A stretch of DNA of 64,000 nucleotides from Candidatus Leptovillus affinis (GCA_016705235.1 JADIYP010000002.1:310001-374000); one strand, 5' to 3'; positions 49,900 to 59,719 are shown, counted from the stretch's first letter. The notes: a model not told the origin generated them from the letters alone. A program made the numbers and translations.

Positions 49900-52800
49900 T
49901 TAGTTGGATGGTCTCCTTTGGCGGCGCAGGGCCATCAAAAAGACAATGACCAATGCCGCCAGGATGATGACAATAAGCAGCCACGGTGTCGTCGGGTTGG
50001 CCGCTGGCGACGGGGCGGGGTCTGAAGGGGAAACGGCCGTCTCCCGCACACTTTCCCCTTCGGTGATGGGCGCAGGTGGGGAAACGGCCGTGGGCGTCTG
50101 CTTAACCGGCGCAATAGCCGCGCCTTCCACCACAGGCACAGCCACCGGCGCGCGCGGACCAGCCTCATACCGGCTGGCAATCTCCGCTTCACTCAAAGCC
50201 CGATCAAAAAACGCTACCCGATGATACTCCCCCAACCAGGGACGATCTTGGGACAGTTCATTGGCTAAAGCCAGCCGGAAGCCATCATCCCAGGTCAGAA
50301 GGTTGCCGGTAACCTGATCCTGAGCGACCACTTCCCCATTGCGATAAATTGTCGCCTGCCCGGCTGCGTCTCGCGTGTAGAGCAGGTGAACCAGATCAGG
50401 CGTGGCCAGGCCATCGGGCGTGACCAGCGACGGGACGCCATTTTCAGAAGTGTGGGTGGTGCGCAGCCGCATGTCGTAAGCGCCAAATTCCTGACCCAAC
50501 GTCAGATTGCGGTTAAAAGGATCGGCGGACAGGGTGATGATGCGCGCCGGTCCTTCCTGGTCGCCAGCCGCCGGTCTGATCCAGGCTTCCACGGTCAGTG
50601 CGTTGGCAGCCTTGAATGCGCTAATCACCTTGTGCGCCGGCTGCGACGAAGCCAGAATGGTCGGCGAAGCAATCGTCAGGCCGCCAGATGGCAGCCAATT
50701 CAGCGCCGATTCATCCGCCGCGACCAGATCAAGCGGCTCGCCAAACCCGGAAACGTCGTGGACGGTGTCGCCTGCGCCTTCATCAAAGGCATACAGCGCC
50801 ACCGGTCCTTGCCCGGCGTCAGGCATCGACGAGTTGGTCGTGTCTGCTGGCGCCGGGGTGGGCGCGGCTGGCGCGACCTCTGCCGGGGCAGCAGAACTCG
50901 GCGCGGTGTGGCCTAATTCATCATTGCGCCACAGGTGAATGAACTGCGGCGCATCCCAGGCAATGCTGACGATATCCAGATCGCCATCACCGTCCAGGTC
51001 TACCGTTTGCGCACCCAGGTGGCTTTCTTTGCCCGTACTCACCACCTGCTCGGTGAAATTGCCCTGGCGGTCATTGACCCAGATCGCCAATTTCAGGCTG
51101 CCGCGATGTTCGGCCAAAATCACGTCGGCGCTGCCGTCGCCGTTCATGTCGGCGACGTCCAGGCTGTTGGTGGTAGCCTGGGTGGTGATAAGGTGACGTG
51201 TCCAATCGCCGCCAGTGGGGTCGGCGGGCTGCTCCCACCAGAAGGTTTGGGCGTCGCTGTCCTCGCCGTTTTCTTCGGTGACGATGATGTCGAGACGGCC
51301 GTCGCCGTTCAGATCCGCCATTTCCGTGCGATCCGGGTACAGGGCCTCGTCGAAGGTCCCGACCGGGTAAGCCGTCCATTCACCGGAGCCGTCGCCCGGA
51401 TTCAGATACCACTCTACGCGCTTGGAATCGCCGGTGGTCCCGGCGATGTCTAACTGCCCGTCGCCGTTGATGTCGCCAAAGGCAAAACCCTCGTCCGACG
51501 GATTGCTGCTGACGTGAACTTTGGGCCAATCGCCGCCCGCCGGATTGTCGGGGATGGAGAAGTAGTAAATGCCGTTGCCGCTGGAGATGGCGACTACCGG
51601 TTTGGAACCGGCAGACAACACGGCCGTGCGATACCCTTGCGCGCCTAATTCATGGCTGGCTGACTCGACGGCGCCGATTTTAACGGCCGTCCAATCCGTT
51701 CCGGCGGCGTCGGCGGCTTCCAACCAGTACACCACCAGCCCGGATTCCTCTTTTTGAGCGATCACGTCCGTTTGATTATCACCATCCACGTCCAGGGCCA
51801 TCAGCACGTGCATACCGGCGGGAAATTCATGCTGCGCCCAATCGCCCAACATGTCGCCGCCCGGGTTGTGATACCAGTAACGGCCGGCCAGAATATCTTG
51901 CTGCCTGTCCCCGTCCACATCGCCAAAGCCCAGGCCAAACGTCTGCGCATTTTGGGCTGTCACCTGCTTGTAAGTCCAGCGATCCAGCGAACCCGCCGCG
52001 TCCAGTCGATTTTCCCACAGGCGCACCGGCGGATTGCCCGTCCAGTTGGCGCCAAAGATGTCATAATCGCCGTCGCTGCCAATATCGGCCACGACGCCAT
52101 TGTGCAAGCCGCCGGTGTCCACCAACTGCTTTTCCCAGGCTGTGCCCGCGCCGTCCAGGTTGTACATGACCATGATTTCATTGTCCGCCGAGGTGTGCAT
52201 TTGCCCCAGCACCACGTCCATTTTGCCGTCCAGGTTCATGTCGGCGGCCTGGAGAGTATGGGTTCTTTCCATCATGGGCAGGATGGTGTGTCTGGTCCAG
52301 GAGCCGGTGGGATCGCCGTTATCGGCCGACCACCAATCGACGTTGGCGGTGTTTTCGGAGCTGGAGAACAGCACGTCCATACGGCCGTCCTGGTTGATGT
52401 CGGCGACCAGGGCTTTGAAGTCGGGATCGGCCGGGCCGATGTTGTAGGGGGTCCAGTTGGCGGGGTCGCGGGCAGCGTCGCTGCCAGGGTTGCGCACCCA
52501 TTGGCCGTGCACCACCAGATCGACGTGGCCGTCGCTGTCGACGTCGCCGCTGGTCATGCCTTCGTGGCCGGTGTCGACGTTGGTGAATTCCATTTTGGTC
52601 CACTCGTCGGGAGCCAGTTGAAAGAAGACCATAACGGCCGTATCGCGCCGCGTCGCCACATCCAGCAAGCCGTTGTCGTCGAAGTCGGAAACGTGAACAT
52701 CTTTGCCCCAACTGCCGACGGTGCCGATGGTGTGCCGGACCCAGGCCGCGCCATTAAACGGATCGCCGGACGGCCGTGGGTTCTGAAACCAGACCAGGTT

Positions 52801-53247
52801 GTCGGGGCCGTCGCCATCGGGAACCACGATGTCCAGGTAGCCATCGCCATTCACGTCGCCGAGACGGCCGTCGGTGGTAAATTCGTTGTTGGGGGTGGCG
52901 ATGACTGTTTTTTGCCAGTCGGGGTAATGGTACCAGTTTAATTTTTCCGTCGGGCTGCCGCCGATGATGAGATCAGGGAAGCCATCGCCGTCGATGTCGC
53001 CGACGAGCTTGACGTCGCCGGAAATGCTGTCGTCGATGATGGTGAGATCGAAGGGAACGCCGGCCATCTGGATGGTAGCGTCGGTTTTTGGCGGGTGGGC
53101 AAAAGCCACGGCCACGTTGACAACCTTATCGATGCGCCGCTGGATGCCGGCGATAGTCGGTCGTCGCCACAATAGAAACAATCCACTTGCCACTATCAAG
53201 GCCACAACCATATAGATTGCGACACGCTTGAGTTTCATTCGAGTCAT
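49900..53247 (-). CDS. Large FG-GAP propeller protein with LamG domain and C-terminal membrane anchor
   Basis: The protein of about 1,115 residues has an N-terminal membrane helix (YMVVALIVASGLFLLW), at least a dozen FG-GAP/VCBS-like repeats with Ca-binding loops such as DIDGDGFPD, DVNGDGYLD, DINQDGRMD, DMNGDGSAD and DLDGDGDLD (residues about 60-800), a Pro/Ala linker, a LamG-like domain (about 830-1045) with LSADPFNRNLTLGQE and SQDRPWLGEYHRVAFFDRALSEAEIA, and a C-terminal helix with a basic tail (ALRRQRRPSN). The ATG at 53245-53247 has GAGGTAGAGGA upstream. It is a surface beta-propeller, probably binding glycan; a close paralogue is at 59720-62074. Confidence 0.87.
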   Translation of the reverse strand: MTRMKLKRVAIYMVVALIVASGLFLLWRRPTIAGIQRRIDKVVNVAVAFAHPPKTDATIQMAGVPFDLTIIDDSISGDVKLVGDIDGDGFPDLIIGGSPTEKLNWYHYPDWQKTVIATPNNEFTTDGRLGDVNGDGYLDIVVPDGDGPDNLVWFQNPRPSGDPFNGAAWVRHTIGTVGSWGKDVHVSDFDDNGLLDVATRRDTAVMVFFQLAPDEWTKMEFTNVDTGHEGMTSGDVDSDGHVDLVVHGQWVRNPGSDAARDPANWTPYNIGPADPDFKALVADINQDGRMDVLFSSSENTANVDWWSADNGDPTGSWTRHTILPMMERTHTLQAADMNLDGKMDVVLGQMHTSADNEIMVMYNLDGAGTAWEKQLVDTGGLHNGVVADIGSDGDYDIFGANWTGNPPVRLWENRLDAAGSLDRWTYKQVTAQNAQTFGLGFGDVDGDRQQDILAGRYWYHNPGGDMLGDWAQHEFPAGMHVLMALDVDGDNQTDVIAQKEESGLVVYWLEAADAAGTDWTAVKIGAVESASHELGAQGYRTAVLSAGSKPVVAISSGNGIYYFSIPDNPAGGDWPKVHVSSNPSDEGFAFGDINGDGQLDIAGTTGDSKRVEWYLNPGDGSGEWTAYPVGTFDEALYPDRTEMADLNGDGRLDIIVTEENGEDSDAQTFWWEQPADPTGGDWTRHLITTQATTNSLDVADMNGDGSADVILAEHRGSLKLAIWVNDRQGNFTEQVVSTGKESHLGAQTVDLDGDGDLDIVSIAWDAPQFIHLWRNDELGHTAPSSAAPAEVAPAAPTPAPADTTNSSMPDAGQGPVALYAFDEGAGDTVHDVSGFGEPLDLVAADESALNWLPSGGLTIASPTILASSQPAHKVISAFKAANALTVEAWIRPAAGDQEGPARIITLSADPFNRNLTLGQEFGAYDMRLRTTHTSENGVPSLVTPDGLATPDLVHLLYTRDAAGQATIYRNGEVVAQDQVTGNLLTWDDGFRLALANELSQDRPWLGEYHRVAFFDRALSEAEIASRYEAGPRAPVAVPVVEGAAIAPVKQTPTAVSPPAPITEGESVRETAVSPSDPAPSPAANPTTPWLLIVIILAALVIVFLMALRRQRRPSN

Positions 53248-53304
53248 TCCTCTACCTCTGGCCAAAAGGGTAACGGCCGTCATGAGGCGCTATGGGTATT
53301 AAAT

Positions 53305-54135
53305 TTAAGATTTGCTGCGTGGCAATTGGAAGCGGCGATAAATTTCCTGGTTCATGAAAAAGCAGGCCAGCCAATCGCCGTCGGCAACGTCATGCAAGGT
53401 TAACCAGCCTTTTTCGGGCATCAGGCTGGTCATTTGCGTTTTGTGCGCTTCGAGGGCTGTACACTTTTGCGCCCGAACATCGGCAATGTCCAGGAAGCAG
53501 TTAAAGTCGGTGAACAGTCGCCCACCGAAAAATGTGTGCAGGGTGTTTTTGAAGATGGCTCGTCTTTCCCCCTGCGTGCTGGGATTCAGGCTCACCCAGG
53601 GCCAGTGATGCCAGAACCAGATCGGGTATTCGTAGACAGTTACCGGCTGTCCAAATGTTTCCAGCGCGGCCAGGACAATGCGGTTGGTAGCCAGGTGATC
53701 GGCTGGCGGCTCTTTGAAGTAGGGGATGAATACTTCCTGCGGCCGGGTTTGGCGCAGGCAGTCCAGCACTTGGGCAACGGCCGTGTCGATTGATTCGCTC
53801 AAATAGCCGTCCGTAAAACCCAAAAAAGAGACATCCGCTTCCGCCACGCCGAGTTCGCGGCAGGCGGCAATGGCTTCTTGCCGTCGCAGCTCGACGAGTT
53901 GTTCGGTGGGGATGAGGTGGGCGTGGGATTGACGGCCGTCGGTCATAAACACCACGTTTACATCTGCTCCGACGGCGCGCTTTTTCAGGATCATGCCGCC
54001 GCAGCCCAGGGTTTCATCGTCTTCGTGGGGGGCAAAAACCAGGGCTGAGCGGTGGGAAACGGCCGTGTCCAACAAACTCAGACGGTTTACCAGCGCCTGC
54101 TGGTAGCGGTGACGAAACCAATCTCGCATAACCAT
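53305..54135 (-). CDS. PIG-L/LmbE-family deacetylase
   Basis: The 276-residue protein carries the zinc motif APHEDDETLGCGG (His37, Asp40), FMTDGRQSHAH and the later His of EPPADHLATNR. The family removes acetyl groups from N-acetylglucosamine-type sugars. In an EPS locus it likely deacetylates a lipid-linked precursor or the polymer. No signal peptide is seen, so it acts in the cytoplasm. The codon at 54133-54135 is used; a second ATG follows six bases later. Confidence 0.9.
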   Translation of the reverse strand: MVMRDWFRHRYQQALVNRLSLLDTAVSHRSALVFAPHEDDETLGCGGMILKKRAVGADVNVVFMTDGRQSHAHLIPTEQLVELRRQEAIAACRELGVAEADVSFLGFTDGYLSESIDTAVAQVLDCLRQTRPQEVFIPYFKEPPADHLATNRIVLAALETFGQPVTVYEYPIWFWHHWPWVSLNPSTQGERRAIFKNTLHTFFGGRLFTDFNCFLDIADVRAQKCTALEAHKTQMTSLMPEKGWLTLHDVADGDWLACFFMNQEIYRRFQLPRSKS

Positions 54136-54137
54136 GC

Positions 54138-55379
54138 TTAAAACAACGCTTCGTAATGAGCAATCAACCGTTTGGCTACCTGCGGCCAGCTAAACCGGTC
54201 GATGACGTCTAATCGACCCGCTTTACCCATACGCGCGCGCAGCGCATCATCGGCCAGCAGCCCGACGATGGCGTCGGCCAGGGCCGGAATATCACCGCGA
54301 TCCACCAATCTCCCCGCGCGCCCATCACCAACGATTTCCACCATGCCGCCCGCGCGGGTGGCCACAACCGGTTTTTCGCAGGCCATGGCTTCCACCAGGC
54401 TCATGCCAAAGGATTCGCTGTAGGAGGGGTTGACGAGAACGGCCGTGTTCCGGTAATGTTTCACCAGTTCAGACTGTCCCATGCCGCCCAGGAAATTCAC
54501 CCGGTTCTTCAAATGTTCAGGCACCATCTTTTGCAGGGTTTCACCATAATCTTCATGGTAAAACCTGGCCAAGCCAGCCACCAAAGGATCATCGCTCACC
54601 CCCACAATAAATTCGCTGGGCAGCGCCCCAATGGGACCTGCAATATCCAGAACAGCCTCCGGGCATTTTTCCGCGACAAGGCAAAACGCTTCAATCAAAT
54701 CATGGATGCCTTTTTCTGGCGAAACGCGACCAACAAAAAGAAGGCGCTTTTCCTTTGCTGCGGCATCTGCACCATTGTTTGCTTCAGGCGCAAAAATGTC
54801 CGTATCTACCCCGTTATAGATCGTGTTGCAGCGGTCTGCGTAATGTGGGTAGCGTTGGCGCGCCAATTCGGCGATATAGTTGCTCGATCCCAAAATCAAA
54901 TCTGATTGTTCGATCCGCTGCTCCATTACGCCGTAATCAAGCTGATTCAACCACTCACAGTTCATGTGTAAGACAATCTTCGCCTTCGGGTTGAGCGTGC
55001 GAATGATGGGCACAAACTGCGTAAAATTGTGGATGTGAATAACTTGGGCTTTTTCTTTTCTCAGGCTCAGGCCAATCTGGGAAGCATAATCGCCATAATA
55101 CAGGCGCGAAGCGTAAAGAGGCAGTTTGTCATCACGCCGCAGCTTTCCCAGTTGATTGAGCATGATCTTGTTGGGAATAACCGGCTGCATAAAATGATAG
55201 CTGACGTCCTTTTGTCCATTCCACGATTTTTGCAGATTGTTACGCTTGCCATAGACAAGAACGTCCTGAGATTTGGCCACCTGCGGGGCAACCTTATAGG
55301 TCCAAATGCCAATGGAATTTTGGTACGGGGGGATCAGCATGTCCAATGGCTGGTTAACAAAAGCAATTTTCATGGGCAT
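54138..55379 (-). CDS. GT4 glycosyltransferase
   Basis: A 413-residue GT-B enzyme. N-terminal: KIAFVNQPLDMLIPPYQNSIG; linker VHIHNFTQFVPIIRTL; then YNGVDTDIFAPEA, RLLFVGRVSPEKGIHDLIEAF, AVLVNPSYSESFGMSLVEAMACEKPVVATRAGGMVEIV (donor-site E(x7)E glutamates) and GRAGRLVDRGDIPALADAI. It extends the EPS repeat at the cytoplasmic face. It is followed closely by the deacetylase gene (two bases between them). Confidence 0.92.
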   Translation of the reverse strand: MPMKIAFVNQPLDMLIPPYQNSIGIWTYKVAPQVAKSQDVLVYGKRNNLQKSWNGQKDVSYHFMQPVIPNKIMLNQLGKLRRDDKLPLYASRLYYGDYASQIGLSLRKEKAQVIHIHNFTQFVPIIRTLNPKAKIVLHMNCEWLNQLDYGVMEQRIEQSDLILGSSNYIAELARQRYPHYADRCNTIYNGVDTDIFAPEANNGADAAAKEKRLLFVGRVSPEKGIHDLIEAFCLVAEKCPEAVLDIAGPIGALPSEFIVGVSDDPLVAGLARFYHEDYGETLQKMVPEHLKNRVNFLGGMGQSELVKHYRNTAVLVNPSYSESFGMSLVEAMACEKPVVATRAGGMVEIVGDGRAGRLVDRGDIPALADAIVGLLADDALRARMGKAGRLDVIDRFSWPQVAKRLIAHYEALF

Positions 55380-55417
55380 ATCTACCAGGTTCTTCGTAAC
55401 CGTTGATCTTTAACTCG

Positions 55418-55473
55418 GCGAGATTGGACTAATCTTTAAAGATTGGTCCAATCTGAAAACCGCCAACTTGGTT
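55418..55473. repeat. AGATTGG-family hairpin with conserved flanks
   Basis: GCGAGATTGGACTAATCTTT and AAGATTGGTCCAATCT form a near-perfect 16-bp stem (55421-55454), followed by GAAAACCGCCAACTT. The same flank GAAAACCGCCAGCTT follows GCGAGATTGGACAAATCT at about 33182-33213, a short version. Just right of it (about 55503-55556) is another palindrome, GTGATACGTGATACGTGA / TCACGCATCACGCATCA, similar to the centre of MITE B. Confidence 0.75.
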
Positions 55474-55557
55474 TTGCTTGGTTGCTTACGATCAAACGGA
55501 TGTTTTGTGATACGTGATACGTGAGCCAGAGGCCATCACGCATCACGCATCATCCAG

Positions 55558-56523
55558 TTAGTATTGTGGGGTGACCTGCGTTTTTTGCGCTTCCCAGGCC
55601 TGCGACCAGGCAACGGACTTATGGATGCCGTCGCGGAGTGAAGTTTGAGGCGTGTAGTCTAATACAGCGCGGGCTTTGCCAATGTTGGCCACGTAATGGG
55701 TCACTTCCCCTACCCGCGCCGGCTCAATGGTCATATTTGGTTTTTTACCCAGAGCTTCGCCGATAAATTCGGCCATGGATACCAGGGTGTTTCCCTGCCC
55801 GTAAGCCAGGTTGATGGTGTGGTTGACGGGATGGCCGCTGGTAATGAGATTAATGCCACGGTACACGCCGTTGATGCAGTCGTCGATATAGGTGAAATCG
55901 AGCACTTTGTCTTTGCCATAAACGGTAATTGGTTCGTTGGCCCCAATTTTGCGCACGAAGAGGGGGATGACCCGTTCCATGCGTTCGATGTCGTTGTCGT
56001 AACGGCCGTACACATTGCTAAACCGAAACACCAAATACCGCAGCCCATAACATTGCGCGTATGAATAAATCAACGCTTCGCCAGAAATCTTGCTCGCCGA
56101 ATACGGGCTTTCCGTATAGGCAAAATCGGCGTATGTCTCTTCCGTAATATAGCGATGAATATCGCCGTAGACCTCGCGCGAACTGCTGAAAATAATCGGC
56201 AGGTTGTTGTGGCGGCAAAATTCCAGAACATTAAATGTCATGGTAATGTTTTCCAGGGCGCGATCCGGCTGTTCCACCAGTTCATGCACCTTGGCATGGG
56301 CGGCAAAATGCACCACAACATCTAAATTTTCTGGGTATTCGATGCCGATACCACCTTCGTAGTGGTGATATGGCACACTTAAATCCTGAATAATTGTGCT
56401 AATTTCATTGGTCCAGGAATTCGGCCGTTTATCAACGCCAAAAACCTGATGCCCCTGTTCCTGTAGAAAAAGACCTAAGTTCGTGCCAATTTGACCACTC
56501 GAACCTGTTATCAATACGCGCAT
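55558..56523 (-). CDS. NAD-dependent nucleotide-sugar epimerase/dehydratase
   Basis: A 321-residue short-chain dehydrogenase of the extended type: NAD motif GSSGQIG (residues 7-13), VDKRP, VVHFAAHAKVHE, the Ser of IIFSSSREVYGD, the catalytic Tyr141 and Lys145 (SPYSASKISGEAL), and VFRFSNVYG and DFTYIDDC. It is closest in style to UDP-glucose 4-epimerase-like proteins. The exact reaction is not decidable; it supplies a sugar nucleotide to the EPS pathway. The upstream neighbour is a nucleotide-sugar dehydrogenase. Confidence 0.9.
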   Translation of the reverse strand: MRVLITGSSGQIGTNLGLFLQEQGHQVFGVDKRPNSWTNEISTIIQDLSVPYHHYEGGIGIEYPENLDVVVHFAAHAKVHELVEQPDRALENITMTFNVLEFCRHNNLPIIFSSSREVYGDIHRYITEETYADFAYTESPYSASKISGEALIYSYAQCYGLRYLVFRFSNVYGRYDNDIERMERVIPLFVRKIGANEPITVYGKDKVLDFTYIDDCINGVYRGINLITSGHPVNHTINLAYGQGNTLVSMAEFIGEALGKKPNMTIEPARVGEVTHYVANIGKARAVLDYTPQTSLRDGIHKSVAWSQAWEAQKTQVTPQY

Positions 56524-56592
56524 TAGAATCTCCTGATTGTAGTTTTAGACAATGGGTGTACGTTTTATTTGCGGTGGTAAACGGCCGTGAAC

Positions 56593-57903
56593 CTACAGAC
56601 GCACCACACGGCTCTTAGACTTGCCTTTAATGGCGTTCCGCGAATCCACAATTAATTGGGCATGGTCAGTGATGAAATCCCAGTCATAATCTGCATGATT
56701 GGTCACAATCACAACGCAGTCGGCTTGTTCTAAAGCAGTCTGCGTCAATTCAATCGAATGGAAAGAGATGCCCGCCGCCACAAAGTCGGCCACATAAGGA
56801 TCATGATAACTGACTTCCGCGCCGCGTTCTTCCAATAAATCGATCACATCAATCGCCGGGCTTTCGCGCACGTCGCCGATGTTGGGTTTATAGGCCACGC
56901 CCAGCACCAGAACCTTGCTGCCGTTAACTGCTTTGCGCGCCTCATTCAGACCAAGGGCTACCTTATCCACCACATAATCGGGCATGTGGCTGTTGATGTC
57001 GTGGGCCAGTTCGATAAATCGGGCCGTATAGTTGAGTGTGCGCAGTTTCCAGCTTAGATAATGCGGATCAACGGGAATACAATGACCTCCCAGGCCCGGA
57101 CCCGGGTAAAAGGGCATGAAGCCATAAGGCTTGGACGCCGCCGCGCCAACAACTTCCCACACATCCAGGCCCAGTTTGTCGCACATGAGCGCAATTTCGT
57201 TGACCAGGCCAATATTTACCGCGCGGAAGGTGTTTTCCAGAAGCTTCACCATTTCGGCCGTGGCCGTGCTAGAAACCGGCACCGGATGTTGGACAACGGT
57301 TCCGTACAAAGCCAAGGCAACCTCCAGACAATCCGGCGTGACGCCGCCAATGACTTTGGGGGTATTAAACATGTTGTAATCGGTACGGCCCGGATCAATT
57401 CGTTCCGGTGAAAACGCCAGGAAAAAATCGCGGCCTACCTGGTCGCCGTTGTGGGACAATCGCGGCAAAATGATTTCTTCGGTTGTGCCCGGGTAGGTGG
57501 TGCTTTCTAAAATAACCAGCTTCCCGGTGGCCCCGTAATGGGCGATATTGTCAGTCGCATTGATGATGAAAGATATATCAGGGTCTTTGGTTTCGCCAAG
57601 AGGAGTTGGCAAACAGATGGCGATGGCGTCAACCTGCATCAAATCGGCAAAATCTGTGCTGGCGCGAAAACTGCCAGCCTGAACCAGGGGGAGCAGTTGG
57701 CTGTCGGCCACATCTTCAACGTAGCTTTGCCCGGCGTTCAACATACTCACCTTCCGCGCATCTACGTCGATCCCAATCACTTCGATACCGGCCTGGGCAA
57801 ACGCAATGGACAGGGGTAAGCCGACATAACCCAACCCAATCACACTGAGTTTTGCTTGGCGGTTGGCAATTTTATCTAGGAGATTTTCTTTCGTGTTTAT
57901 CAT
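56593..57903 (-). CDS. UDP-sugar 6-dehydrogenase (WbpA/WecC type)
   Basis: The 436-residue enzyme oxidises the C6 of a UDP-sugar to a uronate in two NAD-linked steps. It has the NAD motif GLGYVGLP (23-30), the mid-domain STTYPGTTEE and SPERIDPG, the catalytic Cys275 in GLGGHCIPVDP, and the C-terminal GVAYKPNIGDVRESPA. The length and motifs fit UDP-N-acetylglucosamine/mannosamine dehydrogenases more than short UDP-glucose ones. The ATG at 57901-57903 is preferred; the longer ORF has 24 unsupported codons. It implies an acidic sugar in the polysaccharide. Confidence 0.93.
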   Translation of the reverse strand: MINTKENLLDKIANRQAKLSVIGLGYVGLPLSIAFAQAGIEVIGIDVDARKVSMLNAGQSYVEDVADSQLLPLVQAGSFRASTDFADLMQVDAIAICLPTPLGETKDPDISFIINATDNIAHYGATGKLVILESTTYPGTTEEIILPRLSHNGDQVGRDFFLAFSPERIDPGRTDYNMFNTPKVIGGVTPDCLEVALALYGTVVQHPVPVSSTATAEMVKLLENTFRAVNIGLVNEIALMCDKLGLDVWEVVGAAASKPYGFMPFYPGPGLGGHCIPVDPHYLSWKLRTLNYTARFIELAHDINSHMPDYVVDKVALGLNEARKAVNGSKVLVLGVAYKPNIGDVRESPAIDVIDLLEERGAEVSYHDPYVADFVAAGISFHSIELTQTALEQADCVVIVTNHADYDWDFITDHAQLIVDSRNAIKGKSKSRVVRL

Positions 57904-58125
57904 GAACTCGCTGTTTTTCGTTCTGGTTGATTTTTTAATGGGTCCTGAGTTTGTTCTAACATACCCAAAACACAAATTGTTGATAGGCCATGGCGCGCAA
58001 AGTGGATCGCTCTATAGTGCCTGCCTTAATCCAGAGTAATCAGCCAATCTAAAGATTTACATTACGTAGACTTGGGGAGCTAACAAAAGGAGGGAGAGAT
58101 TCACAAACCGTTCATTTGAGCGGCA

Positions 58126-59667
58126 TCATGGCGATACCTGGGGAAAACGAAACCGGTGATATTGGCGGGCGATTAAGAAGGCAACGGCCGTTCCCCCCAT
58201 ACCCATCACCACATGCCCAACCTGAAACACATACCCTGGCAGCAGCCAACTCAACAGCACGTCCCAAATCAGCGGCGGCAAACTCAGGCCAAGGAGCAGC
58301 CAAAGACCGGATAACCGGCGGTACGCCAGCCAGACCGCCCAGGGCAAAAACAGGCCGAGCGAGTACAGCAAATGAAAAATGGCCATGTTTCCCCGATTCA
58401 GGCGCATCTGGCCCACTTCGTTGGGAAAAGTTTTAACGAACAGGGCCACCGCCGGCAGCAGTTCGACGGTGTACACGTTTTGGGCGCGGTCTATGGCCAG
58501 GCGCACGGCCGTTCCGTCATACGTCATCACAATCCGGTGCATTTGGGTGTCGGTGAATACGTTGGGGATAATCAGTTCCGGCTGACGGCCGTTCTCACCC
58601 GTCAGCGGCATCCGCAGCCGAACCACCAGGTCCGGCCCTTCTTGCCCCAAGGTCAGGTTGCGCCGATACGGGTCGCCCGAAATTGAGATCAGCCGCGCCG
58701 GTCCGCTTTGCTGCAAATCGCCCGACGCGCCCTCCAGCACCAACGTGAATTGAGACGAAGCCGCCAGCGCGTCCGACACGGCCGTTACTGCCCCATCACT
58801 CGCCAACCAATGTTCGCCCGACAGCGCCACCCCGTCGGCCGTGAGGGGCGCGGCGCGGCTTCCTTCATCCCTTACCGGCGGAAAATTGTCGGCCGAGGGG
58901 TTGGTAAAATCGTATTGCGCCACCACGGACTTGCCGCCTACGGCCGTAACGCCCTCTCCGGCAAAAATCCGCCCCACTTCCTCGGCCGAAAAAGCCCGGT
59001 CGGCGATGTAAAATTGCCGCAATACGCCTTGCCACGGCCGGTCGCGTGTTTGTTCGTTGCCCACAATCAACGGAAATTGATTGTCCCAATTGTCCAACCG
59101 AGTCAGCGAGGGCAGCCAGGCAGAAAGAACCAGCCAGGCAGCCAAATAGAGCAGGTACAGGGGCAGAAAACGACGCGGGGCGAGAAACGGCCGTATCCGC
59201 TCCTCTAACCAATCCACCCCGCCCCAAAATCGGCCGCCAGCCAGACAAAACAGCCAGAAACCCGCGCCCGCCCCCAAGCCATTCGCCAACACGTCCGCCA
59301 GCGATGGGAAGCGCAGCAGCGCCACCGCCTGCGCGACTTCCATCACCGCCGACAAGGCCAGACCGATGCCCACCACCAGCGAGAAGGTGCGCCAGGAACG
59401 GCCGTTCCCCGCCCACAAGCCCGCCAGCCCAAACCCCAACGGCACAAATAGCAGCACATTGCGCGGAAAATCGGCCAGCACGTAAGCCCGCGTCAGCGTC
59501 AGGTCAAAGCCGCGCAGCGCCGCCGGCCCCGTGCGCACAAAAAAATCAAACGGAAACAGCGTCGTGTACAAAATCAGGAGCAGCCCAAGCCCCGCCACCA
59601 GCCCCGACCGGCGTGTCAGCCGGTGGGGCGCAGGGAATTGAGCGCGATTCTGAGGAGGTTGATTCAT
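58126..59667 (-). CDS. VanZ-like membrane protein with an inserted, apparently permuted LamG domain
   Basis: Residues about 20-190 are a VanZ-like region: LILYTTLFPFDFF, FPRNVLLFVPLGFGLAGLWAGN, SAVMEVAQ, FPSLADVLANGLGAGAG. Then comes an outside region (about 205-420) with concanavalin/LamG features, SISGDPYRRNLTLGQE, and TRDRPWQGVLRQFYIADRAFSAEEVGRI. Three or four more helices follow (about 425-505). The segment with DRPWxG comes before the LamG core, while in the FG-GAP protein it comes after it. No enzymatic role is evident; it may link the membrane to the EPS. Confidence 0.82.
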   Translation of the reverse strand: MNQPPQNRAQFPAPHRLTRRSGLVAGLGLLLILYTTLFPFDFFVRTGPAALRGFDLTLTRAYVLADFPRNVLLFVPLGFGLAGLWAGNGRSWRTFSLVVGIGLALSAVMEVAQAVALLRFPSLADVLANGLGAGAGFWLFCLAGGRFWGGVDWLEERIRPFLAPRRFLPLYLLYLAAWLVLSAWLPSLTRLDNWDNQFPLIVGNEQTRDRPWQGVLRQFYIADRAFSAEEVGRIFAGEGVTAVGGKSVVAQYDFTNPSADNFPPVRDEGSRAAPLTADGVALSGEHWLASDGAVTAVSDALAASSQFTLVLEGASGDLQQSGPARLISISGDPYRRNLTLGQEGPDLVVRLRMPLTGENGRQPELIIPNVFTDTQMHRIVMTYDGTAVRLAIDRAQNVYTVELLPAVALFVKTFPNEVGQMRLNRGNMAIFHLLYSLGLFLPWAVWLAYRRLSGLWLLLGLSLPPLIWDVLLSWLLPGYVFQVGHVVMGMGGTAVAFLIARQYHRFRFPQVSP

Positions 59668-59674
59668 GGTTTAA

Positions 59675-59709
59675 AAGATGGGTCCAATCTGTGAGATTGG
59701 ACCAATCTT
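59675..59709. repeat. AGATTGG-family hairpin
   Basis: AAGATGGGTCCAATCT (59675-59690) pairs with AGATTGGACCAATCTT (59694-59709) around a 3-base loop: a 16-bp stem with one G-T pair. It lies in the short gap between the propeller gene and the VanZ-LamG start, at the place of the VanZ ribosome-binding site. Confidence 0.82.
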
Positions 59710-59719
59710 ACTGCGTTTG

